A stretch of DNA of 64,000 bases from Lentisphaera marina. Lineage in GTDB: Bacteria > Verrucomicrobiota > Lentisphaeria > Lentisphaerales > Lentisphaeraceae. The translations under genes were made by a program, and so were the position numbers. Of the stretch, positions 1-8,733 are shown piece after piece. Position 1 is the stretch's first letter; each line of letters starts with the position of its first letter. A model generated the notes under the pieces. It worked only from the letters and a program-made list of their open reading frames with translations, made no database searches and was not told where the DNA came from. The DNA is taken from assembly GCF_028745505.1 (NCBI RefSeq), contig NZ_JAQZZL010000002.1, positions 186,001-250,000 on the forward strand. Direction: 5' to 3'.

Positions 1-797
1 ACGAAATTATGAAATAGCGTGGAGCCTTGCATAAGTAGTCTAGAAACTAAAGCTTCTGGATCTTTTTCACGACTAAGAAGGATGTTGAGTGAGCTGAGAG
101 CCGATTCTAAATCTCGCTTAGATAAGGCGTTTGAATAGATCCAAGCATCAGCGGCTTCATTGCCGCTGATAACGTTCTGAACTTGCGATAAATTTATGGG
201 GTTTTGGCCGTTGCTATAGCACCATAATGTTTCAAGGGTTGGTTTAACTCTCTGCGTATCGTTTCCTAAGCATGTGACGAGATAGTCTAGTGCTTGAGGG
301 TGGATGGATATTTGCATTTCTTTGGCTTGTGTCTGGACGATATTATTCATCTCTACTTGCCAATTACGGTTCTTTTTTTCGGGTTTATTGAAAAGGTGAA
401 CTTCGCCAATTTTTGAGCAGCATTTATACAGTGCTTTGCGTTTATCGCAATCATTACCACTGATAACTAGATTGATGTTTTCAGCAGCGTTTTTGCTTAG
501 AAGTTCAACGAGATTGCGGATTTCAGTGGCAATTGCAGATTTTGAAGTGGCATTCTCTTGCTTAAAAGCTGGGAAGTCATCTAGCCACATGGTCTTTTCA
601 CCAAAAAAAGGAGGGGACATATAGGATAAGATTAGGCGCTTTAGCGTCTCGTCTGCAGTTTCAGTTTCTTGACGAGTAATAACTTCTAGAGCAAAAGGGT
701 CAGTTGTGCCACCACTTAGGGTTTCAACTAATTCTTTTGCTTTGAGTTTAATTCGCGCTTCATCGTTTCCGCTAACGAGGTGGATTTTACAAGTCAT
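1..797 (-). CDS. holA: DNA polymerase III subunit delta, partial (runs off left edge)
   Basis: This minus-strand frame stays open from an ATG at 797 to the window edge, about 265 codons without a stop. The delta subunit is part of the clamp loader and opens the sliding clamp during replication. The N-terminus (MTCKIHLVSGNDEARIKLKA) fits the delta N-terminal fold. A later stretch (INLVISGNDCDKRKALYK) matches the family's 'DKRKKLYK' segment, and LVTCLGNDTQRVKPTLETL matches the conserved 'GNDLRRLANELEKL' helix. A ribosome site AAGGA lies 6 bases before the ATG. The gene is divergent from pheA. The C-terminal collar domain is outside the window. The call is by remembered family pattern, and the typical length of about 340 residues fits a truncated gene. 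Confidence 0.82.
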   Translation of the reverse strand, partial: MTCKIHLVSGNDEARIKLKAKELVETLSGGTTDPFALEVITRQETETADETLKRLILSYMSPPFFGEKTMWLDDFPAFKQENATSKSAIATEIRNLVELLSKNAAENINLVISGNDCDKRKALYKCCSKIGEVHLFNKPEKKNRNWQVEMNNIVQTQAKEMQISIHPQALDYLVTCLGNDTQRVKPTLETLWCYSNGQNPINLSQVQNVISGNEAADAWIYSNALSKRDLESALSSLNILLSREKDPEALVSRLLMQGSTLFHNF

Positions 798-952
798 TCA
801 ATTTCCTTTTTGACAAAGTGAGCAACAATATATCTACAATTGAAGTAAAGTTCATCTAGGTGAAGCCAAAAACTCTTAAGTTTTACAGGTGCGGAGCTGA
901 AATTGCACTTTTAGGTTTGAAGGCTCAAGTTTCTGAACTTTATTAGGATCAT

Positions 953-958
953 TATAAT
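953..958 (+). promoter_or_regulatory. possible -10 element of pheA
   Basis: A perfect TATAAT lies 19 bases before the pheA start codon in the holA-pheA divergent gap. No good -35 is visible at 16 to 18 bases upstream, and the leader would be very short, so this is only a candidate. Confidence 0.3.
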
Positions 959-977
959 GTATATATAAAAAGAATTT

Positions 978-2060
978 ATGAAGAAAGATTTGAGTGAGTT
1001 ACGATCTGAGATTGATCGTTTAGACCGTAGTATTGTGGCGATGATTAACGAACGTTATTCATATGTGCGCCAAGTAGGGGAGTGGAAGCACGCAAATTCG
1101 AGTGAGATTTATGTGCCAGAAAGAGAAAAAGCCCTTCTTGAAAAGTTAGAGACCATTAATGATGGCCCCTTGAAAAATGAGACTTTGAGAGCGATTTATC
1201 GTGAGATTATGTCTGGTGCCATCGCATTAGAATCACCAGTTAAAATTGCCTTTCTAGGACCAGAAAATACTTTTTCACATCAAGCGGCACTTTCAAAATT
1301 TGGTAGAAGCGTTGCGTACCTCGCAAAAAATAGTATTGCAGATGTTTTTGAAGCTGTGGACAGAGGTAAAGCTGATTACGGTGTGGTGCCAATTGAAAAC
1401 TCCACCGAAGGAGCAGTAACTTATACCTTAGATATGTTCAACCAAGCAGAAGTTAGCATTTGTGCAGAAATTCACTTAGCTGCCCATCAGAATTTGATGG
1501 CACGCTGTGCAAAAGAAAATGTACGAGTCATTTACTCGCATCCACAAGCGCTAGCTCAATGTCGTCTTTACCTTCATAATAATTTCCCTTTAGTTCCCCA
1601 AGTAGAAGTTCGTTCTACTGCGGAAGCAGCAAAACGCGCGGCTCTAGATGATCATGCAGCAGCAGTAGCGAGTTGTCTCGCAGCAGAGGCAAATGGACTT
1701 AATATTTTAGATGGTTCTATTGAAGATAACTCTCGCAACGTCACACGTTTTTTAGTGATTGCTCGCCAAAACCCGAAGCCAACTGGGGATGATAAAACTT
1801 CTATTGTTTTTGCTTTGAAAGACAAAGTAGGAGCATTGATGGAATGTTTAGCAGCTTTTGGAGCACAAGGTGTGAATATGAGCATGATTGAATCACGCCC
1901 TGCCAAAACTCGTCAGGGGGATTATTTATTCTTTGTGGATTTCAATGGGCATAGAACCGACGAGCGAGTTCTAAGCCTTATCAATGAACTCAATAAACAC
2001 TGCTTGTACGTAAAAGTACTAGGATCCTATCCTTGTGGTTTGAGCATAACTGCGGACTAG
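978..2060 (+). CDS. pheA: bifunctional chorismate mutase / prephenate dehydratase (P-protein)
   Basis: Converts chorismate to prephenate and then to phenylpyruvate, the committed steps to phenylalanine. Residues 1-85 are an AroQ-type chorismate mutase (LRSEIDRLDRSIVAMINERY, then VPERE). Residues 88-265 are the prephenate dehydratase domain, starting at KIAFLGPENTFSHQAA and ending with the catalytic TRF motif in NVTRFLVIA. Residues 272-350 are an ACT domain with GALMECLAAFGAQGVNMSMI and ESRP, the usual site of phenylalanine feedback inhibition. The length of 360 residues is normal. The start is the first ATG. Its ribosome site is weak (AAAAAGAA). A metallophosphoesterase gene follows 11 bases downstream and may be cotranscribed. 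Confidence 0.95.
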   Translation: MKKDLSELRSEIDRLDRSIVAMINERYSYVRQVGEWKHANSSEIYVPEREKALLEKLETINDGPLKNETLRAIYREIMSGAIALESPVKIAFLGPENTFSHQAALSKFGRSVAYLAKNSIADVFEAVDRGKADYGVVPIENSTEGAVTYTLDMFNQAEVSICAEIHLAAHQNLMARCAKENVRVIYSHPQALAQCRLYLHNNFPLVPQVEVRSTAEAAKRAALDDHAAAVASCLAAEANGLNILDGSIEDNSRNVTRFLVIARQNPKPTGDDKTSIVFALKDKVGALMECLAAFGAQGVNMSMIESRPAKTRQGDYLFFVDFNGHRTDERVLSLINELNKHCLYVKVLGSYPCGLSITAD

Positions 2061-2071
2061 GTGATTAGGGG

Positions 2072-4900
2072 ATGCGCTACGCTATTGTAACAGATATTCA
2101 CGCTAACTGGCAGTCGTGGGATGTTACTTTAAAAGATATACGCAAGCGTGGTGTTGATAGCATTCTATGTTTAGGCGATGTGGTGGGTTATGGCCCCTCG
2201 CCTGTACGAGTACTCGAGAGTACTTATGAGAATTGTGACGGATTTATCTTAGGTAATCACGATGCTGTTATCGGCAATCGTTTGGATTCCGACCTCTTCA
2301 ATGATCATGCAAAGCATATCATTGAGTGGACCCGTCAACAAATGAGTGAACAAGCGGTCGATTTATTTGCTAACATGTCTCTGAGAATGGAAGGCCCAGG
2401 TTTTGAGTGTGCTCATGCCGAATTGGCGGTTCCTGGTCGTTTTGGTTATATATATCAGGCAGAAGATAGTTTGGAGTCTTTTAGTTCGACTAAATCACCA
2501 TTGATGTTTGTAGGCCATACTCATTTGCCGGGCTATTTCCAATGTGATATTAGGCGCGGTGAAGTTAAAAAATGTGACCCCATCAAGTTTCAGGTACAAG
2601 AGGGTTTTCGTTATTTAGTTAATGCGGGCTCAACTGGAGATCCACGTGATGGAAGTCTTAAATCGAGTTATGTAATTTATGATGCGGAAAAGCAAACGGT
2701 CGATTTTTGCTATGTCCCATTTGATGTAGAGGCTTATAAACAAGAAGTCTTAAAGGCTTCAATTCCAGCTAGGAATTACTTTTTACAGGTTTACTCGGGC
2801 CAGCTCGAAGAGACAGATACCCTACGTGATATGCGTATTTCTACAGAAGGAATGGCAAAAGAAGTCCGTCGTAAATCAGTTAAACTAAACTCAAATTCTT
2901 TTAAACGTAAGAATGTGAACTTCCGTAAAGCTGATACTCGACGTGCAGCGCAACGCGCGGCATCTTCAAAAAATTTAGAGGAGGGTTCAAAGCGAAATAT
3001 TAAGCCTCAAACTGATCCTAGTAAGAAGCAAAACCTAATTCTGATAGGATCAGGTGTAGCAACGGTGTTGATGGTGATTATTTTACTCGTGGTTTATTTT
3101 ATGGGGGCCGATGAGAAAGATGACGTACTTGCGCAGCAAGGGGCGGCAGAAGAAGCCAATAATCCTGCTCAAGAAATTAATGAAGCTCAAGTTAATGAAA
3201 AAGCATTAAAGAATGTCATTAGCGATTCCAAAACAAAAGTTGAAGCTCAGATAGAGGATGACTTTGAAGTAAGAGAAATTCCTGTTGATGAACTCGTACT
3301 CAATAAGCGGGGTTACACAAATATTTCTGATTTTGATACGAATAAAGAAGGCTGGCTTGTTCATTCTCCTGTATCTCGTAGAGCTATTTATAGAAGCGAG
3401 GAACTAAACCCTACTTTCATTAAATCAGCCAAGTTTAGAAGCTATGATTTATTCCATACGAAAGTGGATGATAGTTATAATAATTCTAAGTTTAGAGTTT
3501 ACAGCCCTGCTTTTCTTTTAAATAAAAAATTCCTGCATTTTCAGAAAGATTATAAGGGAGACAGCATAAAGCTATATCTTTTAAAAAATGGGGCGACGAA
3601 CGTTGAATCTATTTTGCCCTATAATGAAGATCAAAAAGCTGTTGCTATTATGAACCTTGATAATTTTGAGAAAATCAGCCACCGTCTTTTAATTGATGGT
3701 AATAACGTTGAGGGGTCAGATTACATTCAATTAGATAATCTAGGTCTTTCTAATGAACCATCCAGTAATTTTGTACGAAGGCCTTTATCATCAGGCTCTG
3801 GTGTAGGAAGAGATTTTGTCAAATCTTTAATCAAAGAGAATCCAATTGATTCTATTAAAGATATGCAATCTTTAGAAAAAGATTTGTTTGGTGTGAATGC
3901 GAAGGTATTGAGGGAGCAGGTTTCAGAGCTCAATCAACTTTACGATGAAGCTTTAGCTTATTTGAAAAGTAAAGATGTTCAAAAGATTGACTTGCAACTG
4001 GCTGGTATGACCGAGCCTAAAAAACTCGAAATACGTACTGGGGAATCAGGAAGTGTTTTTACTGTTACAATAGATGGTCATGAATTTAGCTTTTATCCAT
4101 TTGAACTACATCCACAACAAATTATTAGCCTTTCTGATAAGCAATTAAATATCACTAAGCTAATAAAAAAATATTCTTCCATGAATGACTTCTTTAATAG
4201 TGAAGATTTTGCAGCCAATGGCTTATATAAAAAGTTTAATTATCGTGTCTACGCTAATCAAATAAAGCTCAGTAGTAAAAAATTGAATGAAGCCGTGAAG
4301 GTGTTGCTCAACTCAAAGTCAGCTAATGCAAGCTTTAAAGCTTCAGGCCAAGGTGACTTTAAAATTAAATTACCTTATTTGATGTCAATTAATGAGATCG
4401 ATATCGAAGGTCTGGACTCTGGGAAAGTGCTTACTGTGAGCCGTGACTCAAAAGCCTTATGGCATGGCGTTGGCGAACAAAACTCATTTATGGTGACTCA
4501 GTATAATTCATTTTTAATGGGTAAAGACATTTCTGCAAAAGCTAAATGGGATGGAAAGAACTTATCTCAAAATGAGGTGTTAAATATTAATAAATCATTT
4601 GATGCCGATACTGCATTTTCTCTTAGTTTTGAGCAGGCAAGTCAATCAGATTATGTGCGCCTGCTTTTTTGGTCATCGGTTGGTTTAGAGGATGACAAAA
4701 CTGTTTACCTAAAAGTACGTCATCTAGAAGATGGGCTTAAGAATAGAAAAACGACTTTCCAGGGTGTGCTTCGCCCCTACAAAGGCCTTAACTACATCAC
4801 TTTGTCTTTACCGTCTGAGAAACTCAAATCTTTGGAGTTTGAATTTGAGACCGATGATTTGATAGTTATACGTTCTTTGAAGCTCTTTAGAACGAAGTAA
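2072..4900 (+). CDS. membrane-anchored metallophosphoesterase fusion protein
   Basis: Residues 1-225 form a calcineurin-like phosphoesterase of the YfcE/Metallophos_2 type. Metal-binding motifs are DIH (8-10), GD (35-36), GNHD (61-64), H115 and GHTH (148-151). This domain normally hydrolyses phosphodiesters or phosphoproteins with two metal ions. A basic linker (about 265-320) leads to one transmembrane helix (321-344). About 600 further residues follow that I do not recognise, with beta-rich, Ser/Asn/Lys-rich stretches. There is no signal peptide, so I infer that the phosphoesterase is cytosolic and the large C-terminal part periplasmic. Typical family members are 160-260 residues, so 942 is exceptional. 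It ends one base before the convergent SDR gene. Confidence 0.82.
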   Translation: MRYAIVTDIHANWQSWDVTLKDIRKRGVDSILCLGDVVGYGPSPVRVLESTYENCDGFILGNHDAVIGNRLDSDLFNDHAKHIIEWTRQQMSEQAVDLFANMSLRMEGPGFECAHAELAVPGRFGYIYQAEDSLESFSSTKSPLMFVGHTHLPGYFQCDIRRGEVKKCDPIKFQVQEGFRYLVNAGSTGDPRDGSLKSSYVIYDAEKQTVDFCYVPFDVEAYKQEVLKASIPARNYFLQVYSGQLEETDTLRDMRISTEGMAKEVRRKSVKLNSNSFKRKNVNFRKADTRRAAQRAASSKNLEEGSKRNIKPQTDPSKKQNLILIGSGVATVLMVIILLVVYFMGADEKDDVLAQQGAAEEANNPAQEINEAQVNEKALKNVISDSKTKVEAQIEDDFEVREIPVDELVLNKRGYTNISDFDTNKEGWLVHSPVSRRAIYRSEELNPTFIKSAKFRSYDLFHTKVDDSYNNSKFRVYSPAFLLNKKFLHFQKDYKGDSIKLYLLKNGATNVESILPYNEDQKAVAIMNLDNFEKISHRLLIDGNNVEGSDYIQLDNLGLSNEPSSNFVRRPLSSGSGVGRDFVKSLIKENPIDSIKDMQSLEKDLFGVNAKVLREQVSELNQLYDEALAYLKSKDVQKIDLQLAGMTEPKKLEIRTGESGSVFTVTIDGHEFSFYPFELHPQQIISLSDKQLNITKLIKKYSSMNDFFNSEDFAANGLYKKFNYRVYANQIKLSSKKLNEAVKVLLNSKSANASFKASGQGDFKIKLPYLMSINEIDIEGLDSGKVLTVSRDSKALWHGVGEQNSFMVTQYNSFLMGKDISAKAKWDGKNLSQNEVLNINKSFDADTAFSLSFEQASQSDYVRLLFWSSVGLEDDKTVYLKVRHLEDGLKNRKTTFQGVLRPYKGLNYITLSLPSEKLKSLEFEFETDDLIVIRSLKLFRTK

Positions 4901-5596
4901 TTAATTCATTTTACGAATATCAATAAAAGAACCTGATGTATATTCGAGTAATTTCTTAAAGATATTTGGTAGTTTATCAGCAAGTTCATCGGCTGTAGGC
5001 ATGTTTTCTGTACCTCTGGCATTTTGAATGCGTTGTAAGGATGTGAAGTTATCGGTTTCTGTGATTGAGCAGAGTTGATCTTGCATAGCGGTGTCTACCA
5101 AGCCTGGAGCGAAGGCGCAGAAGTGGGTATTTTGAAATTCTTTAGAATAGAGACTCGTCATCATATTGAGAGCGGCTTTTGATAGCGAGTAGCCACTCCA
5201 GCCGCGATTACCATTTACTGCGGCACCAGATGAAAGGGTGATGACTTGAGAGCAAGTTCTTTCACCGCAAATATAATCAATCAATTCTTTATTTGCCCAA
5301 AGATTAATATCTATCATAGCTTTAAGCTCTTCTAGCTTTGCTGCAGATAAATCTTGGATAGTCCCCAGAACTCCAGCATTGAGAATGGCTAAGTCAATAT
5401 TTGCATTATGACTTAGAAGTTCATTTAGAGACCCCTTGATAGAGTCGAGATCTTTAAGATCACAGCAAATCCATTTTACTCTACTATCGGGACAAGGGCG
5501 GCGACTCAATCCATAAACGTCAGCACCTTGGTCTAAATATTTTTTAGCTAGAGCAAGGCCAATGCCACTACTAACACCACTAATGAATATTTTCAC
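4901..5596 (-). CDS. short-chain dehydrogenase/reductase
   Basis: A Rossmann-fold NAD(P)-dependent oxidoreductase of the classical SDR family. Visible motifs are the cofactor loop SGVSSGIG near the N-terminus, LNAG in the middle, a catalytic Ser in ITLSSGAA, and the YSLSK (YxxxK) pair. The substrate cannot be told from sequence. I chose the GTG at 5596, which gives MKIFISGVSSGIG and overlaps the nitroreductase stop as GTGA. A TTG at 5608 in the same frame would add four residues. The gene is coupled to the upstream nitroreductase, suggesting joint expression of two small redox enzymes. Confidence 0.85.
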   Translation of the reverse strand: MKIFISGVSSGIGLALAKKYLDQGADVYGLSRRPCPDSRVKWICCDLKDLDSIKGSLNELLSHNANIDLAILNAGVLGTIQDLSAAKLEELKAMIDINLWANKELIDYICGERTCSQVITLSSGAAVNGNRGWSGYSLSKAALNMMTSLYSKEFQNTHFCAFAPGLVDTAMQDQLCSITETDNFTSLQRIQNARGTENMPTADELADKLPNIFKKLLEYTSGSFIDIRKMN

Positions 5597-6168
5597 TCTT
5601 TGATCCAAGTTACCTTTTCTTCAACAGAAGATTTGCGAAGCCCATCATGAACTTCTTCCGCAGGGTAACCTAAATGGATAAAGCCAATGACTTTATCTTC
5701 GGCACCGTCCAGGCCTAAAGCTTTGGGTGTTTCAGAGAGGTGGCTAATAGATGATCCCCAGTATGAACAAATACCATGAGCTTCAGCTGTGATTAACATA
5801 TTTTGAGTAGCAGAAGCTACAGCACAAAGTTCTTCAATCGCAGGGATCTTACAACCTTCAGTTCTTTTCATGCCGACCGCAATAATGACTTGTGCTGCCA
5901 GGGCATTACTTTGCCACTTAATAAGTTTTTCCGGCGGGTATACATCAGGATTTAAGTCAAAGACTTCTTTCAGTAAAGCATGAAACCTATTTTTGCCTTC
6001 TCCGCAATAAACGGTGAGACGCCAAGGCTCGGTACGCCCATGGTTTGGTGCCCAGTTGGCGCTTTCTAATATTTCAGTTAAAACGCTAGGTGGAATGGCT
6101 TGTTCGGAGAAGTTGCTAGGTTTTACTGTTCTTCTTTTAGATATGATTTTAAATACATCGCTACTCAT
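5593..6168 (-). CDS. nitroreductase family protein (YdjA-like)
   Basis: An FMN-dependent nitroreductase-fold protein of 191 residues. The N-terminal RRTVKPSNF is the usual phosphate-contacting start of the FMN site. ANWAPNHGRTEPWRL resembles the 'APDHGxxxPWRF' segment of YdjA-type enzymes, and the C-terminal GFIHLGYPAEE is the conserved strand and loop. The physiological substrate is unknown for most of this family. The start ATG has AAGG eight bases upstream. It is the first gene of a two-gene unit with the SDR and is divergent from the Hsp20 cluster. Confidence 0.85.
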   Translation of the reverse strand: MSSDVFKIISKRRTVKPSNFSEQAIPPSVLTEILESANWAPNHGRTEPWRLTVYCGEGKNRFHALLKEVFDLNPDVYPPEKLIKWQSNALAAQVIIAVGMKRTEGCKIPAIEELCAVASATQNMLITAEAHGICSYWGSSISHLSETPKALGLDGAEDKVIGFIHLGYPAEEVHDGLRKSSVEEKVTWIKE

Positions 6169-6414
6169 GATTCTACCTTAAATATTTTGTTTTATATAAT
6201 CTAGTCTAATTTGAATAGGAGAAAATCGTTCTTGTGTCAAAATATCACTAAAAGAGCGTCAGCTTTGCGTCAGTGTGACAGTATAAGATTTGTTCTATTT
6301 AAATATAAAAAGTTGTAAGTTGTTTGTTGGCTTGTGTTTGTTGATCACTTAGGGGCTTCGTGCATTGAGTTTTTTGTGATGTGTTCAACTTAAACAAAAA
6401 TAAGGAGCAACACA

Positions 6415-6840
6415 ATGCAAAATAGAAAAAGCTTAATGGACCCATGGTCTTCACTAGATAAAATTTTTAATAACTTTAATCATTTTATCCACCAAAATGA
6501 AATCGAGACTGGGCCGCGAGTTCACACTCATAAAAGTGAGAATGAATTGATACTTCACTTTGAATTACCAGGAGTAAATCCCGATAAAGTTGAACTCAAT
6601 TATAAAGATGACACTTTAACCTTAAAAGGTGAGCGTGAACAGCTGGTTAAAGCCAAACAGAATTTACTAAGAAGCGAGAGGCCACATGGTGCTTTTGAAA
6701 GAAGTTTTGTTCTACCTTTTAAAATAGATGAGGAAAAAGTGAACGCGCAGTATAAAGATGGGATCCTCACAGTAAATCTTCCTCGCGAAGCTACACAAAG
6801 TAGTAAAAAAATTACCATTCAAACTAAAGGAGCCGCATAA
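6415..6840 (+). CDS. Hsp20/alpha-crystallin family small heat shock protein
   Basis: An ATP-independent holdase chaperone of 141 residues. The alpha-crystallin domain spans about residues 35-130, with the conserved HFELPGVNPDKVEL and the typical GILTVNLPRE near the end. A C-terminal I-x-I motif (ITI) is present for oligomer contacts. A strong ribosome site AAGGAG precedes the ATG. The next Hsp20 gene overlaps its stop as TAATG. Upstream bases 6169-6414 hold no CIRCE-type repeat that I can see, so the mode of heat control is unknown. Confidence 0.93.
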   Translation: MQNRKSLMDPWSSLDKIFNNFNHFIHQNEIETGPRVHTHKSENELILHFELPGVNPDKVELNYKDDTLTLKGEREQLVKAKQNLLRSERPHGAFERSFVLPFKIDEEKVNAQYKDGILTVNLPREATQSSKKITIQTKGAA

Positions 6841-7163
6841 TGAAAACGAAAATCCAACCATTAGTCGATATTATTGATTTCGAGAAAGCTTTCTATCTCT
6901 ATTTTGATTTACCTGGAGTTAATGAATCTAATTTAGACGTCGATGTTGAAGCCAATATTCTAAGTGTACATGCTAAGCAAACAATTGGTGATCCAAGTCA
7001 TCCTGAAACTTACCGTGAAAAGATCTATGAATCGCGATATGAATTAGGAGAAACAATTGATGTTGAAAAGATTAACGCAAAACTCGATCATGGTGTTTTA
7101 AAGCTAGATTTACCTAAAATAGCAAAAAAATCACCCTCAAAAATCAAGATTGAAGTTGCTTAG
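6840..7163 (+). CDS. Hsp20 family protein, short paralogue
   Basis: A second small heat shock protein of 107 residues, coupled to the first by a one-base TAATG overlap. It carries YFDLPGVNESNLDVDVEANI, the conserved HGVLKLDLPK, and a C-terminal I-x-I (IKI). It lacks most of the N-terminal arm seen in its neighbour, so it may assemble mainly with the longer paralogue. Pairs of Hsp20 genes of unequal length are common in bacteria. A DegP-type protease gene follows 98 bases downstream, which fits a shared protein-quality role. Confidence 0.88.
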   Translation: MKTKIQPLVDIIDFEKAFYLYFDLPGVNESNLDVDVEANILSVHAKQTIGDPSHPETYREKIYESRYELGETIDVEKINAKLDHGVLKLDLPKIAKKSPSKIKIEVA

Positions 7164-7205
7164 TTATGAAAAATCAAAAAAATGGAACATCTTAATTTAT
7201 CAATT

Positions 7206-7231
7206 GCTAGCTCATGCTCTTTTGAGCTAGC
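7206..7231. repeat. inverted repeat between hsp20 and degP
   Basis: GCTAGCTCA and its exact complement TGAGCTAGC flank an 8-base spacer. The right arm also lies in a 14-base palindrome, TTGAGCTAGCTCAA (7222-7235). No T-run follows, so it is more likely an operator or an mRNA stem-loop than a strong terminator. Confidence 0.55.
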
Positions 7232-7261
7232 TCAAATTATTACTCAATCCATGGAGATAGC

Positions 7262-8647
7262 ATGAAAAAATTTCTTTGTTTCACAGCTATGGCCTTACTT
7301 TCAAGTCCAGTTTTAGCTGATGCAGATGTAAAAAATGAAATTACTCAATTAAAACAAACTAGCCGAGCCTTTGCGCATGTCGCGAAAAAAGTTTCGCCCG
7401 CAGTTGTACAAATACGTGTTGAAAAAGACGTGGACCGTCGTGGTGGACGAAATAATATGCAAGATGAATTCTTGCGTCGTTTCTTTGGTCAGCAGCCTGA
7501 AAGAAATCAACAAGATGAGCAGCCACGGAAAAAAAAGCGTGAAGAAGTTGGCCAAGGTTCCGGTTTTATTATTTCCAAAGATGGTTATGTCTTAACTAAT
7601 AATCATGTTATTGGGGAAGCCGATCATATTAAAGTGACTTTAAATGATGGTCGTGAATTGGAAGCCAAAATTATTGGTAAGGACCCCAAGTCTGATGTTG
7701 CCGTTGTTAAAGTAGCTGCAAAAGATTTGCCCGTCTTAGAATTAGGAGATTCTAGTAAGTTAGATATCGGTGAGTGGGTAATGGCTATTGGTAATCCATT
7801 TGGCCTGTCTTCTACGGTTACGGCAGGCATTGTTTCCGCTAAAGGTAGAAATAGCGTAGGTATAACGGATTATGAAAACTTCATACAGACTGATGCAGCC
7901 ATTAACCCAGGTAATTCTGGTGGACCTCTAGTTGATTTAGATGGTAAAGCTGTAGGAATTAATACAGCAATCTTCAGTCGTAGTGGTGGCTATATGGGCA
8001 TCGGTTTTGCCATACCTATAAACATGGTGAAGAATATTACTGAACAACTCATTGCCGATGGTGCTGTGACTCGTGGTTTCATAGGTATTTACATGCAGGA
8101 ATTAACCTCTGAATTAGCGGAAAGTTTTGGCGTGAAGTCAGGGATTCTTATTTCTCAAGTAAGCCCAAGTTCGCCAGCTGAAGAAGCAGGACTGAAATCA
8201 GGTGATGTGATTATTGAACTCAAAGGTAAAGCGATTAAAAATTTAGCTGAATTCAGAAATAATATTGCTATGGAAAAACCAGGTGATAAAATCGCTTTAA
8301 AAATCATTCGTGAAGACAAAGAAAAATCTATGAAGATTACTGTTGGCTCACGAGAAAAAGTTTTGGCGAAGACCGAAAAATATGGCCTTATAGTTGAAGA
8401 ATCTTCTAGTGTAGAGGCAAAGAAATTTGGTTCTGATCTGCCAGAGGGCTTAGTGATCACGAATGTTAAAGCAGACTCAATTGCTGAAGATGCTGGTTTG
8501 AGATCGGGTATGGTTATTGCTCAAGTTAATCGTCGTTCTGTGACAAATATGAAGCAATATAACGAAGCTTTATCATTGAACCCAGAAAGAGCTTTGCTAC
8601 TTATTAAAGTTAATGGTGTATCTCGTTATGTACTATTGAAAAAGTAG
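7262..8647 (+). CDS. DegP/HtrA-type periplasmic serine endoprotease
   Basis: A Do-family protease/chaperone that degrades misfolded envelope proteins. A Sec signal peptide covers about residues 1-19. The trypsin-like domain carries the complete triad: H115 in TNNHVIG, D145 in SDVAVVK and S219 in NPGNSGGPL. Two PDZ domains follow (about 260-350 and 370-455). The 'LA loop' region (about 60-95) is rich in Arg, Gln and Lys, as in DegP-type proteins. The ribosome site GGAGA precedes the ATG. A strong terminator follows, so the hsp20-hsp20-degP unit ends here. The length of 461 residues is typical. DegP and DegQ cannot be told apart with certainty. Confidence 0.94.
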   Translation: MKKFLCFTAMALLSSPVLADADVKNEITQLKQTSRAFAHVAKKVSPAVVQIRVEKDVDRRGGRNNMQDEFLRRFFGQQPERNQQDEQPRKKKREEVGQGSGFIISKDGYVLTNNHVIGEADHIKVTLNDGRELEAKIIGKDPKSDVAVVKVAAKDLPVLELGDSSKLDIGEWVMAIGNPFGLSSTVTAGIVSAKGRNSVGITDYENFIQTDAAINPGNSGGPLVDLDGKAVGINTAIFSRSGGYMGIGFAIPINMVKNITEQLIADGAVTRGFIGIYMQELTSELAESFGVKSGILISQVSPSSPAEEAGLKSGDVIIELKGKAIKNLAEFRNNIAMEKPGDKIALKIIREDKEKSMKITVGSREKVLAKTEKYGLIVEESSSVEAKKFGSDLPEGLVITNVKADSIAEDAGLRSGMVIAQVNRRSVTNMKQYNEALSLNPERALLLIKVNGVSRYVLLKK

Positions 8648-8670
8648 TACTAAGAAACAGAGAATAAAGA

Positions 8671-8702
8671 AGAACTGTATTTTTCAATACAGCTCTTTTT
8701 TA
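8671..8702 (+). terminator. rho-independent terminator after degP
   Basis: An 11-base stem, AGAACTGTATT (8671-8681) with AATACAGCTCT (8686-8696), one mismatch, and a 4-base loop, running into a T-run. Confidence 0.8.
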
Positions 8703-8733
8703 TGGTGCCCGAGGCTTTAAATTCTCATTGAGC

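Noticed and set aside
436..624. Short plus-strand open frame
   Set aside because: It lies antisense within the holA frame, which has a clear family match and ribosome site.
6169..6414. CIRCE-type heat shock operator before hsp20
   Set aside because: No TTAGCACTC-N9-GAGTGCTAA like repeat is visible.
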